NCBI GenBank assembly: GCA_946411565.1
Contig: CAMKEM010000017.1
Location: forward strand, 1-47,741
DNA: 47,741 nt
Reading direction: 5' to 3'
From: an uncultured Prevotellaceae bacterium
GTDB lineage: Bacteria; Bacteroidota; Bacteroidia; Bacteroidales; Bacteroidaceae
The notes under the pieces were generated by a model that saw only the letters and a program-made list of their open reading frames with translations, ran no database searches and had not been told where the DNA came from. Position 1 is the first letter of the stretch. Every line of letters starts with the position of its first letter. The position numbers were made by a program, and so were the translations under genes. This document shows, piece after piece, positions 8,381 through 15,963 of this stretch.

Positions 8381-8544
8381 TCTTACACTTCTTACAGTTT
8401 ACAGCAAGAAATATGTAAGCCAAGGAACTGAAAAGAATAGATTAATATATATATAAATATAAATATATTTATATATATATTAAAATTTGGGACGGGCATT
8501 TTACTTGGAAATCTTGCACGCTGTAAACTGTAAGAATTGTAAGA
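8381..8544. repeat. Nested palindromic element 2 (CTTACA-type arms, AT-rich core)
   Basis: The outer arms 8381-8405 and 8520-8544 pair at 24 of 25 positions (GCTGTAAACTGTAAGAATTG is the start of the right arm). The inner palindrome has perfect 19-base AT-rich arms, 8442-8460 and 8465-8483, with a 4-base loop. A third, diverged copy of the arm sequence lies at 8303-8328. The design equals elements 1 and 3 but the iterated arm word differs. Confidence 0.88.
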
Positions 8545-8599
8545 ATTTCTGTATATGCACGAAATCCAGGACAACCCATCACGCAATCTGGGACAACTA

Positions 8600-8631
8600 T
8601 TGCATATCCCATTAAAACTTCGTACCTTTGC
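8600..8631 (+). promoter_or_regulatory. Orphan promoter firing toward the 3' end of the sensor kinase gene
   Basis: TTG (8600-8602), 20 bases, then TACCTTTGC (8623-8631), a near-ideal match to the Bacteroidota consensus. The next CDS is on the minus strand and ends at 8736, so the transcript would be a short RNA or antisense to the kinase gene. Confidence 0.55.
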
Positions 8632-8735
8632 ACCTGTAAACACCGAGGACGTACAGAGACATTCCATTATGCTTCCATAGTGATTCCACCATGATACCCC
8701 TCCATAGGAGAAATGCAAGCGGAATCTTTCACCAT

Positions 8736-11700
8736 TCACTTGGCAAGGAGAGTGAGCAGGAAGCGAGTATAGCCCTTATCAGTTACCTCAGCCCTGATAC
8801 CAATGGCAAAAGCGTTAGTGGCAGTGCCGTTCTCACGAAGTATCTGTCGCATGATGAGATAATCGACATCGGAAGTGGCAAGCGAGAACAATGCCTCAGC
8901 AGCAGACTTCTGCATCCTCACGTTAAAACAATCTATGGCAAGCGTGATATACTTTCTTCCTGGATTGGTGCCGCCAGTAAGAAGTACCTCTGCGGAAGGA
9001 GTCTCACGGTTATTCTTACGCTTGAGAAGGACTACGAGATAATCCATAAGCTGCTTGTTGGCTACGACCTCCACATTCTCCACATCATCGGCAAAGTCGA
9101 GCTTGAGACTTGTAACAGCAAACGGAAGCATAGGGTACGTCACCTCTGAAGCATTACGAATGCACTGGGTGCAGAGCATAGAATACAGATTACGGTAATA
9201 GCCTACGGTCTCAGAGAGTTCCTTGACACCCTTCTCATCAAATTCCTCACTCGCCATAACCTTGCTATTGTCCTGTGCAATGCGTGAAGGGAAATACATT
9301 GTCTCATGCTTCAACGCACTCAAGGTATTGTCGATGACATTATTTGAGACATACAAGCGGTCACGCTCACGCTTCATCCTTGCAATCTCTTCCTCCTTCT
9401 CACGACATACCTGCTCCAGACTACGGCGATTGTGAAGCACATCACGCACATAGAACCACCAGAACACAGCCACAAGCACGAGGAAAAGCAGTATGAGAAC
9501 GCCTACGGCAATGTTATTTGTATTCTCTGTCCGTTCCATCGTTGCACAATAGGTGCTCAAAGTAGAGTCTTGCGAACATTCCTTGTACAACTTGGTATAT
9601 GCATTATTGTTGGCTGCATAGAGTTCCCAATCGTTAAGGGCAAGGGCAGAAACGGCAACCTCATTGCGAACATAGATGATGATATCATAATCGGCAGGCA
9701 CCTTCTTGCTCCACCAACGTAGTTCCGCACCATTATAGGCAATAGTCAGAGTATCATCCTTATTCACGCCTGCAAGAGAGCGATAAGCGGTATTTATACT
9801 TCTGAAACATGAATCGGCAAAGCTGATGGCATCGGCATAGCGACCACCAACGTTGGCACTATACACAGAATCAGCCCATGCAGATTGTTGGGTGTCAGGT
9901 GCAGGGTGTTGAGTAGTATTTTTTTCAGCATAGCCAAAGGCAGGAATCAAGGCAATGAGCGCAATCAACGTGGCACGCACGGCTATAGGCAGACGGAAGA
10001 AGATACGAGTACCCTTGCCCTTCTCGCTCTCAGCCTTTATCTCGCAACGAGAGAACAACTCACTGGTCTTGCGATAGCGATCCATTATACCACGGCAGTT
10101 CATCAAGCCGAAACCATGACTCTTCTGCACCGTGAGATTTTCCTTTTGATCCACAATGGTTCCATAGTCGAAAAGATGGTCAGCCTTCTCTTGCGTCATA
10201 CCTTCACCAGAGTCTGTTATTGATACTTCCACATATCCTTCGAAACTATCACTATTGTTAGCTTCAACAACTACTTCCCCACCCTCTGGAGTATATTTTC
10301 GAGCATTATCAACAATGGTATTTATCAGGAAGAGAGTAAGCACCTTATCGGCTTTCACGCTTATATCGGTTTCTTTAACCATTAGTCGTATTCCCTTGTT
10401 ACTGAATGATTTCTCATTCATTCTGATAATAGAGAACAACGACTGCAAAGGGAATGTTTCAACATGGAGTGATATCTGTCCCTTACGCAACTGAACCCAT
10501 GATGTCAATCGGGCATTATCATCAAGTATCGACTTGCAGACATCCGACACATATTCAAGGTTTCCCTTGCCAGCCTTGTTAGCCGTTTCCACACTATGAA
10601 GCATACGGTCAATGAGTGGCAGGATGTTCTCAGCGTATGTCACCTTTGCATGCTGTTCCACATTGATGCGAAGGGCATCCTCTGTCTGAAGCTGCAATGC
10701 CTGAAGATTCTCATCAAGTTCCTCAAGTCGCTCGTTGTGCTTGTACTTATCCTTGTTCTTGCGATGATAATGAATAAGCATAGCCACCACAATGACGAGT
10801 ACTCCAAGCACGATGACAATAGCCGTGATAAGCCACTGAGTGCGAGATACGAGGGCAGAGAGAGCCTCGGCACGAGCCTCAAGCTGACGATCCTGACGTG
10901 TGGAGTCCTGCATATCAAGATACTGGTTGCGATAGTAGTCACTTGCCTGTTTCTCGCCAAGAGCCGAATAAGCCATAGACATTTTCTCACTTATAGATGC
11001 CACAAGGTCGGGAGCCTGAAGAATAAGGGAATCATCAACGGCATTCAGCAAGCATGAGAGTTCAGCTTCATAATCGCCAATGTTATGATAACAAGACGAA
11101 AGGGTACGCCATCCACCTGCAATCTGGTAGATATCACCATATCTCACAAAGCATTGCAAGGAACGCTCTGCAAGGTTGCCAGAAAGCATTGCATCAGGCA
11201 CGGCATCATCGTTGAGATAACGGATGCAAGGATCATAGTCACGATGATAGGCTGCAAGTTCCTCAGGATTAGCAAGATGCTCGGAAAGCGACTGCAACGA
11301 GTTGGCTTCCCAGAAGAGGTAGCCATTGTGTCGGGCAAGCATATAGCATTGCATAAGGCAGTCAAATTCCTTATGCGCAATTTCTGCAGGAGTTCCCTCA
11401 CGCAAGATTCCACCTGCACCGATATTGTAGAGATATGCAAGGTATTGGGCAGTATCGCTGATGAGAAGGATATCCTTATCCTTGGCAATACTCAATAATG
11501 CCTCTGACGACTCAATAGGAAGATTGACATAATAGAGATAAGTGGAAAGTACAATACCATACTCACTTCGAGCGTATGTATATTGCTTGCGCTTTCTCTG
11601 CGATTCATCCTCAATATCAGAATGAATGTTAGCCATATATCTGTCTGCCACATTCTTATGGACGTAGAAATCCTTGTTCTGTGAACGACGCTGGCACAAG

Positions 11701-12035
11701 CGCATACGCTGAACCTCCACGTTGAGTCGGGTTATGTCATCCTTTGCAAGGGAATCAGCACGAGAGAGAAGTGTATCACTCTTAACATAATCCATGCGTG
11801 TGATGGTATAGAATGCCTGATTGAGCAGAGCCTCGGCCATTCCTGCATCATACTTAATCTTCTCAGCCTCGGCATACGCCTTGTTGGCATATATGCGTGC
11901 AGAATCCACGTTCTTATAACGTTGATCATAAGAACGGTCGTTGAGGGCATCAACACGATTCCTGTCCAGATTATCTATGGAACAACTCCAGACAAGGGCA
12001 AAAAAGAATACAGAGAAGAATAAATATTTACGCAT
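8736..12035 (-). CDS. Large hybrid-like sensor histidine kinase (DUF5112/DUF5113 type)
   Basis: 1099 residues. A signal/lipoprotein-like start (MRKYLFFSVFFFALVWSC) is followed by a TPR-like helical sensor region to about 390 (DUF5112-type), then a membrane helix WLITAIVIVLGVLVIVVAML (about 395-415) and a short coiled coil. The ATP-binding domain shows an N box NTIVDNARKYTPEGG (about 570-585), G1 DSGEGM (about 606) and G2 HGFGLMN (about 641). A second hydrophobic stretch (about 680-700), another extracytoplasmic region, a membrane helix (about 838-862) and a 230-residue cytoplasmic tail (DUF5113-type) follow. The expected H-box is not canonical; EQHAKVTYAEN is the nearest. No response regulator is adjacent, so its partner lies elsewhere or was lost. 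The DUF names are from recall of the family, not a search. Confidence 0.85.
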   Translation of the reverse strand: MRKYLFFSVFFFALVWSCSIDNLDRNRVDALNDRSYDQRYKNVDSARIYANKAYAEAEKIKYDAGMAEALLNQAFYTITRMDYVKSDTLLSRADSLAKDDITRLNVEVQRMRLCQRRSQNKDFYVHKNVADRYMANIHSDIEDESQRKRKQYTYARSEYGIVLSTYLYYVNLPIESSEALLSIAKDKDILLISDTAQYLAYLYNIGAGGILREGTPAEIAHKEFDCLMQCYMLARHNGYLFWEANSLQSLSEHLANPEELAAYHRDYDPCIRYLNDDAVPDAMLSGNLAERSLQCFVRYGDIYQIAGGWRTLSSCYHNIGDYEAELSCLLNAVDDSLILQAPDLVASISEKMSMAYSALGEKQASDYYRNQYLDMQDSTRQDRQLEARAEALSALVSRTQWLITAIVIVLGVLVIVVAMLIHYHRKNKDKYKHNERLEELDENLQALQLQTEDALRINVEQHAKVTYAENILPLIDRMLHSVETANKAGKGNLEYVSDVCKSILDDNARLTSWVQLRKGQISLHVETFPLQSLFSIIRMNEKSFSNKGIRLMVKETDISVKADKVLTLFLINTIVDNARKYTPEGGEVVVEANNSDSFEGYVEVSITDSGEGMTQEKADHLFDYGTIVDQKENLTVQKSHGFGLMNCRGIMDRYRKTSELFSRCEIKAESEKGKGTRIFFRLPIAVRATLIALIALIPAFGYAEKNTTQHPAPDTQQSAWADSVYSANVGGRYADAISFADSCFRSINTAYRSLAGVNKDDTLTIAYNGAELRWWSKKVPADYDIIIYVRNEVAVSALALNDWELYAANNNAYTKLYKECSQDSTLSTYCATMERTENTNNIAVGVLILLFLVLVAVFWWFYVRDVLHNRRSLEQVCREKEEEIARMKRERDRLYVSNNVIDNTLSALKHETMYFPSRIAQDNSKVMASEEFDEKGVKELSETVGYYRNLYSMLCTQCIRNASEVTYPMLPFAVTSLKLDFADDVENVEVVANKQLMDYLVVLLKRKNNRETPSAEVLLTGGTNPGRKYITLAIDCFNVRMQKSAAEALFSLATSDVDYLIMRQILRENGTATNAFAIGIRAEVTDKGYTRFLLTLLAK

Positions 12036-12062
12036 AGTTATTATTTTGAGGGGGACGGATAT

Positions 12063-12098
12063 TCTAGCAAATCTAGATAATCTAGAATTTCTAGCCCC
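12063..12098. repeat. CTAGA-rich short repeat
   Basis: TCTAGATAATCTAGAATTTC within an AT-rich run; a similar run of CTAGATAATCTAG units lies before hisC at 37199-37252. Both are in intergenic DNA. Function unknown. Confidence 0.5.
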
Positions 12099-12102
12099 TA
12101 AG

Positions 12103-12150
12103 AAAAAACTGGAACTCCGAAAGCACGACGACTCCCCGAATTCCAGTTTT
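12103..12150 (-). terminator. Terminator after the KDPG aldolase gene
   Basis: On the minus strand AAAACTGGAA (12150-12141) pairs with TTCCAGTTTT (12114-12105) around a 26-base loop, followed by TTCTTAGG. It separates the aldolase operon from the sensor kinase gene on the same strand. Confidence 0.65.
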
Positions 12151-12179
12151 ATGGTTATTTAGTCAAAGACTATTCCTAA

Positions 12180-12848
12180 TTACTTACGAGCACCAAGGCA
12201 GTAGCTAAGAGCTTCCTTGCACTTGTCAGTTACATACTGCCAATCGCCTGCTGCAACCTTATCCTTTGGGAAGAGCTTAGAACCCATGCCTACACAGAAT
12301 ACACCTGCAGCAAACCACTTCTCAAGGTTCTCCTTCTCTGGAGCAACACCACCAGTAACCATGATCTTAGACCAAGGCATTGGAGCCATAAGTCCCTTGA
12401 TGAGATTTGGACCTACAACATCGCCAGGGAATACCTTTGTGAAGTCGCAACCTACTTCCTGTGCCTTACCAATCTCTGATGGTGTGAGACAACCAGGGCA
12501 ATATGTCACGCAACGACGGTTGCAGACAACAGCGACATCAGGGTTGAAAAGTGGACCTACAACAAAGTTTGCACCCATTTGAATATACATAGCTGCTGTT
12601 GGAGCATCAACTACAGAACCGATACCGAGAGCCATTTCTGGGCACTCCTTTGCAACAAACTTAGAAAGTTCTGCGAAAACCTCCTGAGCAAAGTCACCAC
12701 GGTTTGTGAACTCGAACGCACGAACGCCACCCTCGTAACAAGCCTTCACTACATTCTTTGCAACTTCAACGTCCTTGTTATAGAAAACAGGAACCATAGG
12801 TGCCTCGGCGATCTTCGCCATCACCTGGAATTTATCAAATTTAGCCAA
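12180..12848 (-). CDS. eda: 2-dehydro-3-deoxy-phosphogluconate (KDPG) / 4-hydroxy-2-oxoglutarate aldolase
   Basis: 222 residues, class I aldolase of the KDPG/KHG family. Splits KDPG to pyruvate and glyceraldehyde 3-phosphate in the cytosol. Visible signatures are [13 protein letters not shown] (about 39-51, holding the general-acid glutamate), [25 protein letters not shown] (about 75-99), the [14 protein letters not shown] stretch (about 115-128), the Schiff-base lysine in [12 protein letters not shown] (about 136-147) and the phosphate site VTGGVAPE (about 164-171). It lies downstream of the KDG kinase gene on the same strand, so the two form consecutive steps. They are separated by the IR-boxed four-helix-bundle ORF. 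Confidence 0.92.
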   Translation of the reverse strand: MAKFDKFQVMAKIAEAPMVPVFYNKDVEVAKNVVKACYEGGVRAFEFTNRGDFAQEVFAELSKFVAKECPEMALGIGSVVDAPTAAMYIQMGANFVVGPLFNPDVAVVCNRRCVTYCPGCLTPSEIGKAQEVGCDFTKVFPGDVVGPNLIKGLMAPMPWSKIMVTGGVAPEKENLEKWFAAGVFCVGMGSKLFPKDKVAAGDWQYVTDKCKEALSYCLGARK

Positions 12849-12858
12849 AATATTTACA

Positions 12859-12882
12859 ATTTACCATGTACAATGTACAATT
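12859..12882. repeat. Left arm of 24-base perfect inverted repeat boxing the four-helix-bundle ORF
   Basis: ATTTACCATGTACAATGTAC plus AATT. Its exact reverse complement lies at 13304-13327. In RNA the two would pair and present the ORF between them as a large loop. Confidence 0.9.
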
Positions 12883-12921
12883 ACCATTTTGCAATCTGTA
12901 CATTTCCATGCGGTTTATATT

Positions 12922-13284
12922 CTAATCACTTTCTATTTTTGTACGCATCGTCTTTATAGATGCAACGATAATCTTTACCAATTTCAAGTTTTCATTGTAC
13001 AAGTCCTGCATCCGTTCTTTTGGCATTATGTCACAAGCAATAATCAAGTCAAGCCAATGAGCCGTCTCATCAAGTTCTTCTTCGCACATTTTCAACTTAT
13101 TCAGAAAATCCTTATCGGACTTACCTACACAAGCAGCACGATAATTTGCTGACGGAGACGTACCAGAACGTATAATCTGTTTGGCAATAGCATTCGCGGA
13201 AATGGTATTAGGCATTTTGTCAACCATTTTTACGATACGAATGGCAAAAGACCTGAGCCTTGATTTCATTTCCTCGCGAGTCAT
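12922..13284 (-). CDS. Four-helix-bundle protein (23S rRNA intervening-sequence / S23 type)
   Basis: 120 residues, mostly helical. The family pattern is clear: SRLRSFAIRIVKMVDKMP, the ANAIAKQIIRSGTSPSANYRAA block (about 30-51), DFLNKLKMCEEELDET (about 59-74) and AHWLDLIIA. Members are encoded inside spirochaete 23S rRNA insertions and as free genes in many Bacteroidota; a structural or RNA-associated role is suspected but no activity is known. It sits between kdgK and eda on the same strand and is enclosed by perfect 24-base inverted repeats, which looks like a cassette placed into the operon. Confidence 0.88.
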   Translation of the reverse strand: MTREEMKSRLRSFAIRIVKMVDKMPNTISANAIAKQIIRSGTSPSANYRAACVGKSDKDFLNKLKMCEEELDETAHWLDLIIACDIMPKERMQDLYNENLKLVKIIVASIKTMRTKIESD

Positions 13285-13303
13285 AGCTAAAAGCTAAAAT
13301 GAA

Positions 13304-13327
13304 AATTGTACATTGTACATGGTAAAT
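13304..13327. repeat. Right arm of the 24-base inverted repeat
   Basis: AATTGTACATTGTACATGGT plus AAAT, exact complement of 12859-12882. The kdgK stop codon lies 12 bases further on (13339). Confidence 0.9.
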
Positions 13328-13338
13328 GGTAAATGAGT

Positions 13339-14361
13339 CTATCGCTGAACACGACCATTAGCAGAACCACCAGCAAGAGCCTCAACCTCTGCAACAGAAA
13401 CGAGGTTAAAGTCACCATTGATAGTGTGCTTGAGAGCAGAAGCAGCAACAGCAAACTCAAGAGCCTCACCCTGATTTGGTTTTGTGAGAAGACCGTGGAT
13501 AAGACCACCAGAGAAAGAGTCACCACCACCTACACGGTCGATGATTGGATTTACATCATAACGCTTTGACTGATAGAACTCCTTACCATCGTAAATAAGA
13601 GCCTTCCAGCCATTGTGTGTTGCAGAGAAAGACTCACGGAGAGTTGAAACAACGTACTTGAAGCCGAATGTCTCCTTCATCTGCTTAAAGATACCCTCGT
13701 AACCAGCAGCATTAGTCTCACCACCCTCAACGTCAGCATCAGGCTTGAAACCAAGACAAAGCTCTGCATCTTCCTCGTTGCCGATACATACGTCAACATA
13801 CTGCATGAGAGGACGCATGATAGAGATAGCCTTCTCTGAAGTCCAAAGCTTCTTACGGAAGTTGAGGTCAACAGAAACAGTTACACCATGACGCTTTGCA
13901 GCCTCACAAGCGAGCTTTGTAAGTTCAGCAGCCTTATCTGAAATAGCAGGAGTGATACCAGACCAGTGGAACCAGTCTGCACCTTCCATGATTGCATCAA
14001 AATCGAAATCCTCAGGATTAGCCTCAGCGATAGCAGAGTTAGCACGATCGTAGATAACCTTTGATGGGCGCATAGAAGCACCTGTCTCACAATAGTAAAG
14101 ACCAACACGATCACCACCACGAGCGATATACTGTGTGTTCACACCATAACGACGGAGTGCGTTGACTGCAATCTGACCAATCTCGTGTGAAGGGAGCTTT
14201 GAAACGAAATAAGCGTCATGACCATAGTTGGCACAACTGATAGCTACGTTAGCCTCACCACCACCTGGGATGATACGGAAGATGTCAGTCTGAATGAAAC
14301 GATCCTGACCATTTGGAGAAAGACGAAGCATTATTTCGCCCAAAGTTACTACTTTTGCCAT
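13339..14361 (-). CDS. kdgK: PfkB-family sugar kinase, 2-dehydro-3-deoxygluconokinase
   Basis: 340 residues, ribokinase/PfkB fold. Phosphorylates 2-keto-3-deoxygluconate with ATP to give KDPG. Signatures: N-terminal TLGEIMLRLSP, GGGEANVAISCANYG (about 33-47, sugar binding), the lid region, VSVDLNFRKKLW (about 160-171), and the catalytic block DRVGGGDSFSGGLIHGLL (about 275-292) with the aspartate base and anion hole. The assignment to KDG rather than fructose or ribose rests on the neighbouring KDPG aldolase and altronate dehydratase. Transcribed divergently from the LacI-type regulator, 256 bases away. Confidence 0.88.
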   Translation of the reverse strand: MAKVVTLGEIMLRLSPNGQDRFIQTDIFRIIPGGGEANVAISCANYGHDAYFVSKLPSHEIGQIAVNALRRYGVNTQYIARGGDRVGLYYCETGASMRPSKVIYDRANSAIAEANPEDFDFDAIMEGADWFHWSGITPAISDKAAELTKLACEAAKRHGVTVSVDLNFRKKLWTSEKAISIMRPLMQYVDVCIGNEEDAELCLGFKPDADVEGGETNAAGYEGIFKQMKETFGFKYVVSTLRESFSATHNGWKALIYDGKEFYQSKRYDVNPIIDRVGGGDSFSGGLIHGLLTKPNQGEALEFAVAASALKHTINGDFNLVSVAEVEALAGGSANGRVQR

Positions 14362-14533
14362 AGTTAATTAAAAGAGTTAATTTGCATTAAGATTTAAAAT
14401 TCCCAAAGTAAGATTTTCTGCATAGTCATTGTGACAAAACGCAGATTTCGAATGCAAAATTACGCATTTTTTACGAAAGAAAGAAATATTTCAAGAAAAA
14501 ACACACTTTTTTCCCGTTTTTTACAAAAAAATT

Positions 14534-14553
14534 AATTGTTAGTGCACACAATT
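14534..14553. promoter_or_regulatory. Candidate operator in the kdgK / lacI-type divergent region
   Basis: AATTGTTAGTGCACACAATT: inverted half-sites AATTGT and ACAATT with an 8-base centre that includes GTGCAC. It overlaps the expected -33 region of a promoter whose -7-like box is TTATTTTGC at 14567-14575. Position and symmetry suit a LacI-type dimer, but binding is inferred. Confidence 0.4.
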
Positions 14554-14617
14554 CGCATTTTTTTTATTATTTTTGCACCATATTTTTTTAAATCTTAAAT
14601 CACCTTCAACTTAAGGA

Positions 14618-15889
14618 ATGTCACAGAATATGGATATCAACGACCTCAACGACGAACAGCCAATTGAGGCTGCTGCCGAAAAGAGAAAGGTAGGACGTCC
14701 CAAGGGTTCCACAAATGGTAGTGGAAAGAAGAACAAAAGCACAAAGAAGGCAAAGTCTGCCAAAAAGGCTTCTGCTCATGCAGATCAGGCTAACAAGCGT
14801 CAACGTAAACGCGACAACACTGGTTCACTGCGTATCACAATCCGTGATATTGCAGAAAAAGCTGGCGTGAGTGTCGGTACAGTTGACCGTGTACTGCACA
14901 ACAGGCCTAACGTCTCACCAAAGGCATTGGTCAAGGTTCAGAAAGCCATCGAGGAGATGAACTATGAGCCTAACATGTATGCAAGTGCACTTGCCCACAA
15001 TAAGGAGTATAATTTCTACTGCCTTATGCCTAAGCACGAAAGTGAAGCCTATTGGGAGGAAGTTGAAGAAGGTCAGCTCCATGCTTGCGAGATGCGACGT
15101 GACTTTAATGTGCACGCGCACATGTACTATTATAAACGCAAGGATGACCAGAGTTTCAAGGAGTGCTATGAGGCTATCCTTGCCAGCCAGCCTGATGGTG
15201 TCGTTGTTGTTCCTGCAAAGTTGGAGGCTACCCGTAAGTTTACGGATCAGTTGCATGAACGTAACATTCCTTTCATCATGCTTGATTCATATATGCCAGA
15301 CCTCCGTCCTCTCGCATTCTATGGTCAGGACTCATTTGCCAGCGGATATTTTGCAGCAAAGCTTCTTATGATGATTGCATCAAAGGAGAAGAGCATCATG
15401 CTGATGAAGCAGACTATTGATGGTGTTCACGTTGCAAGTAAACAGCAGGATAACCGTGAGGTCGGTTTCCGTCACTACATGAAGGATCATTTCCCAGAGA
15501 TCAAGATTGTGGAGGTTGATCTTCCATACGGATCAGCACGTAAGGAATACACACAGATTCTGCAGAAATTCTTTGACGAGCACAAGGAAATACACCATTG
15601 CGTAACACTCAACTCAAAGGCACACCTTGTTGGTGAGTATCTTTTGAAGAACAATCTTCGCAATGTTCAGATTATGGGTTACGATATGGTGGAGAAGAAT
15701 GCCAACTGTCTTCGTCAGGGCAGTATCTCATTCCTCATTGCACAACACGGATATATGCAAGGCTATTACAGCATTGACGCCCTTGCAAGAGCAATCATTC
15801 TGAAGAAGAACGTAAACCCAGTGAACTATATGCCTATCGAAGTGCTGTTCAAGGAAAACGTGGATTTCTACAGAAGAACGCAGATCTAA
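14618..15889 (+). CDS. LacI-family transcriptional regulator with an AT-hook-like N-terminal extension
   Basis: 423 residues, longer than the usual about 340. Residues 1-70 are an acidic start followed by a Lys/Ala-rich tail with KVGRPKGSTNG (AT-hook core GRPKG) and repeated KK motifs. The LacI DNA-binding domain follows: ITIRDIAEKAGVSVGTVDRVLHNRPNVS and the hinge LVKVQKAIEEMNYEPN (about 73-115). The remainder is a periplasmic-binding-protein-type effector domain (GVVVVPAKLE, IPFIMLDSYMP, GYDMVEKN). It is divergent from kdgK and directly upstream of uxaA, so it probably controls uronate use and itself. The effector may be KDG or an uronate derivative; this is inference. Confidence 0.88.
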   Translation: MSQNMDINDLNDEQPIEAAAEKRKVGRPKGSTNGSGKKNKSTKKAKSAKKASAHADQANKRQRKRDNTGSLRITIRDIAEKAGVSVGTVDRVLHNRPNVSPKALVKVQKAIEEMNYEPNMYASALAHNKEYNFYCLMPKHESEAYWEEVEEGQLHACEMRRDFNVHAHMYYYKRKDDQSFKECYEAILASQPDGVVVVPAKLEATRKFTDQLHERNIPFIMLDSYMPDLRPLAFYGQDSFASGYFAAKLLMMIASKEKSIMLMKQTIDGVHVASKQQDNREVGFRHYMKDHFPEIKIVEVDLPYGSARKEYTQILQKFFDEHKEIHHCVTLNSKAHLVGEYLLKNNLRNVQIMGYDMVEKNANCLRQGSISFLIAQHGYMQGYYSIDALARAIILKKNVNPVNYMPIEVLFKENVDFYRRTQI

Positions 15890-15895
15890 AAAGCC

Positions 15896-15919
15896 CCTAT
15901 CACCATCCTTGGTGATAGG
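15896..15919. terminator. Hairpin between regulator and altronate dehydratase genes
   Basis: CCTATCACC (15896-15904) pairs perfectly with GGTGATAGG (15911-15919) around ATCCTT. No U-run follows, so it may attenuate or mark the 3' end of the regulator message rather than stop all transcription. Confidence 0.45.
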
Positions 15920-15963
15920 CACATACAATACAAAAACATTAAGAACTATTAAATCTAACACGA

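Noticed and set aside
8691..9149. 152-codon plus-strand ORF behind the orphan promoter
   Set aside because: Almost wholly antisense to the sensor kinase gene, without recognisable domain; most likely a shadow frame.
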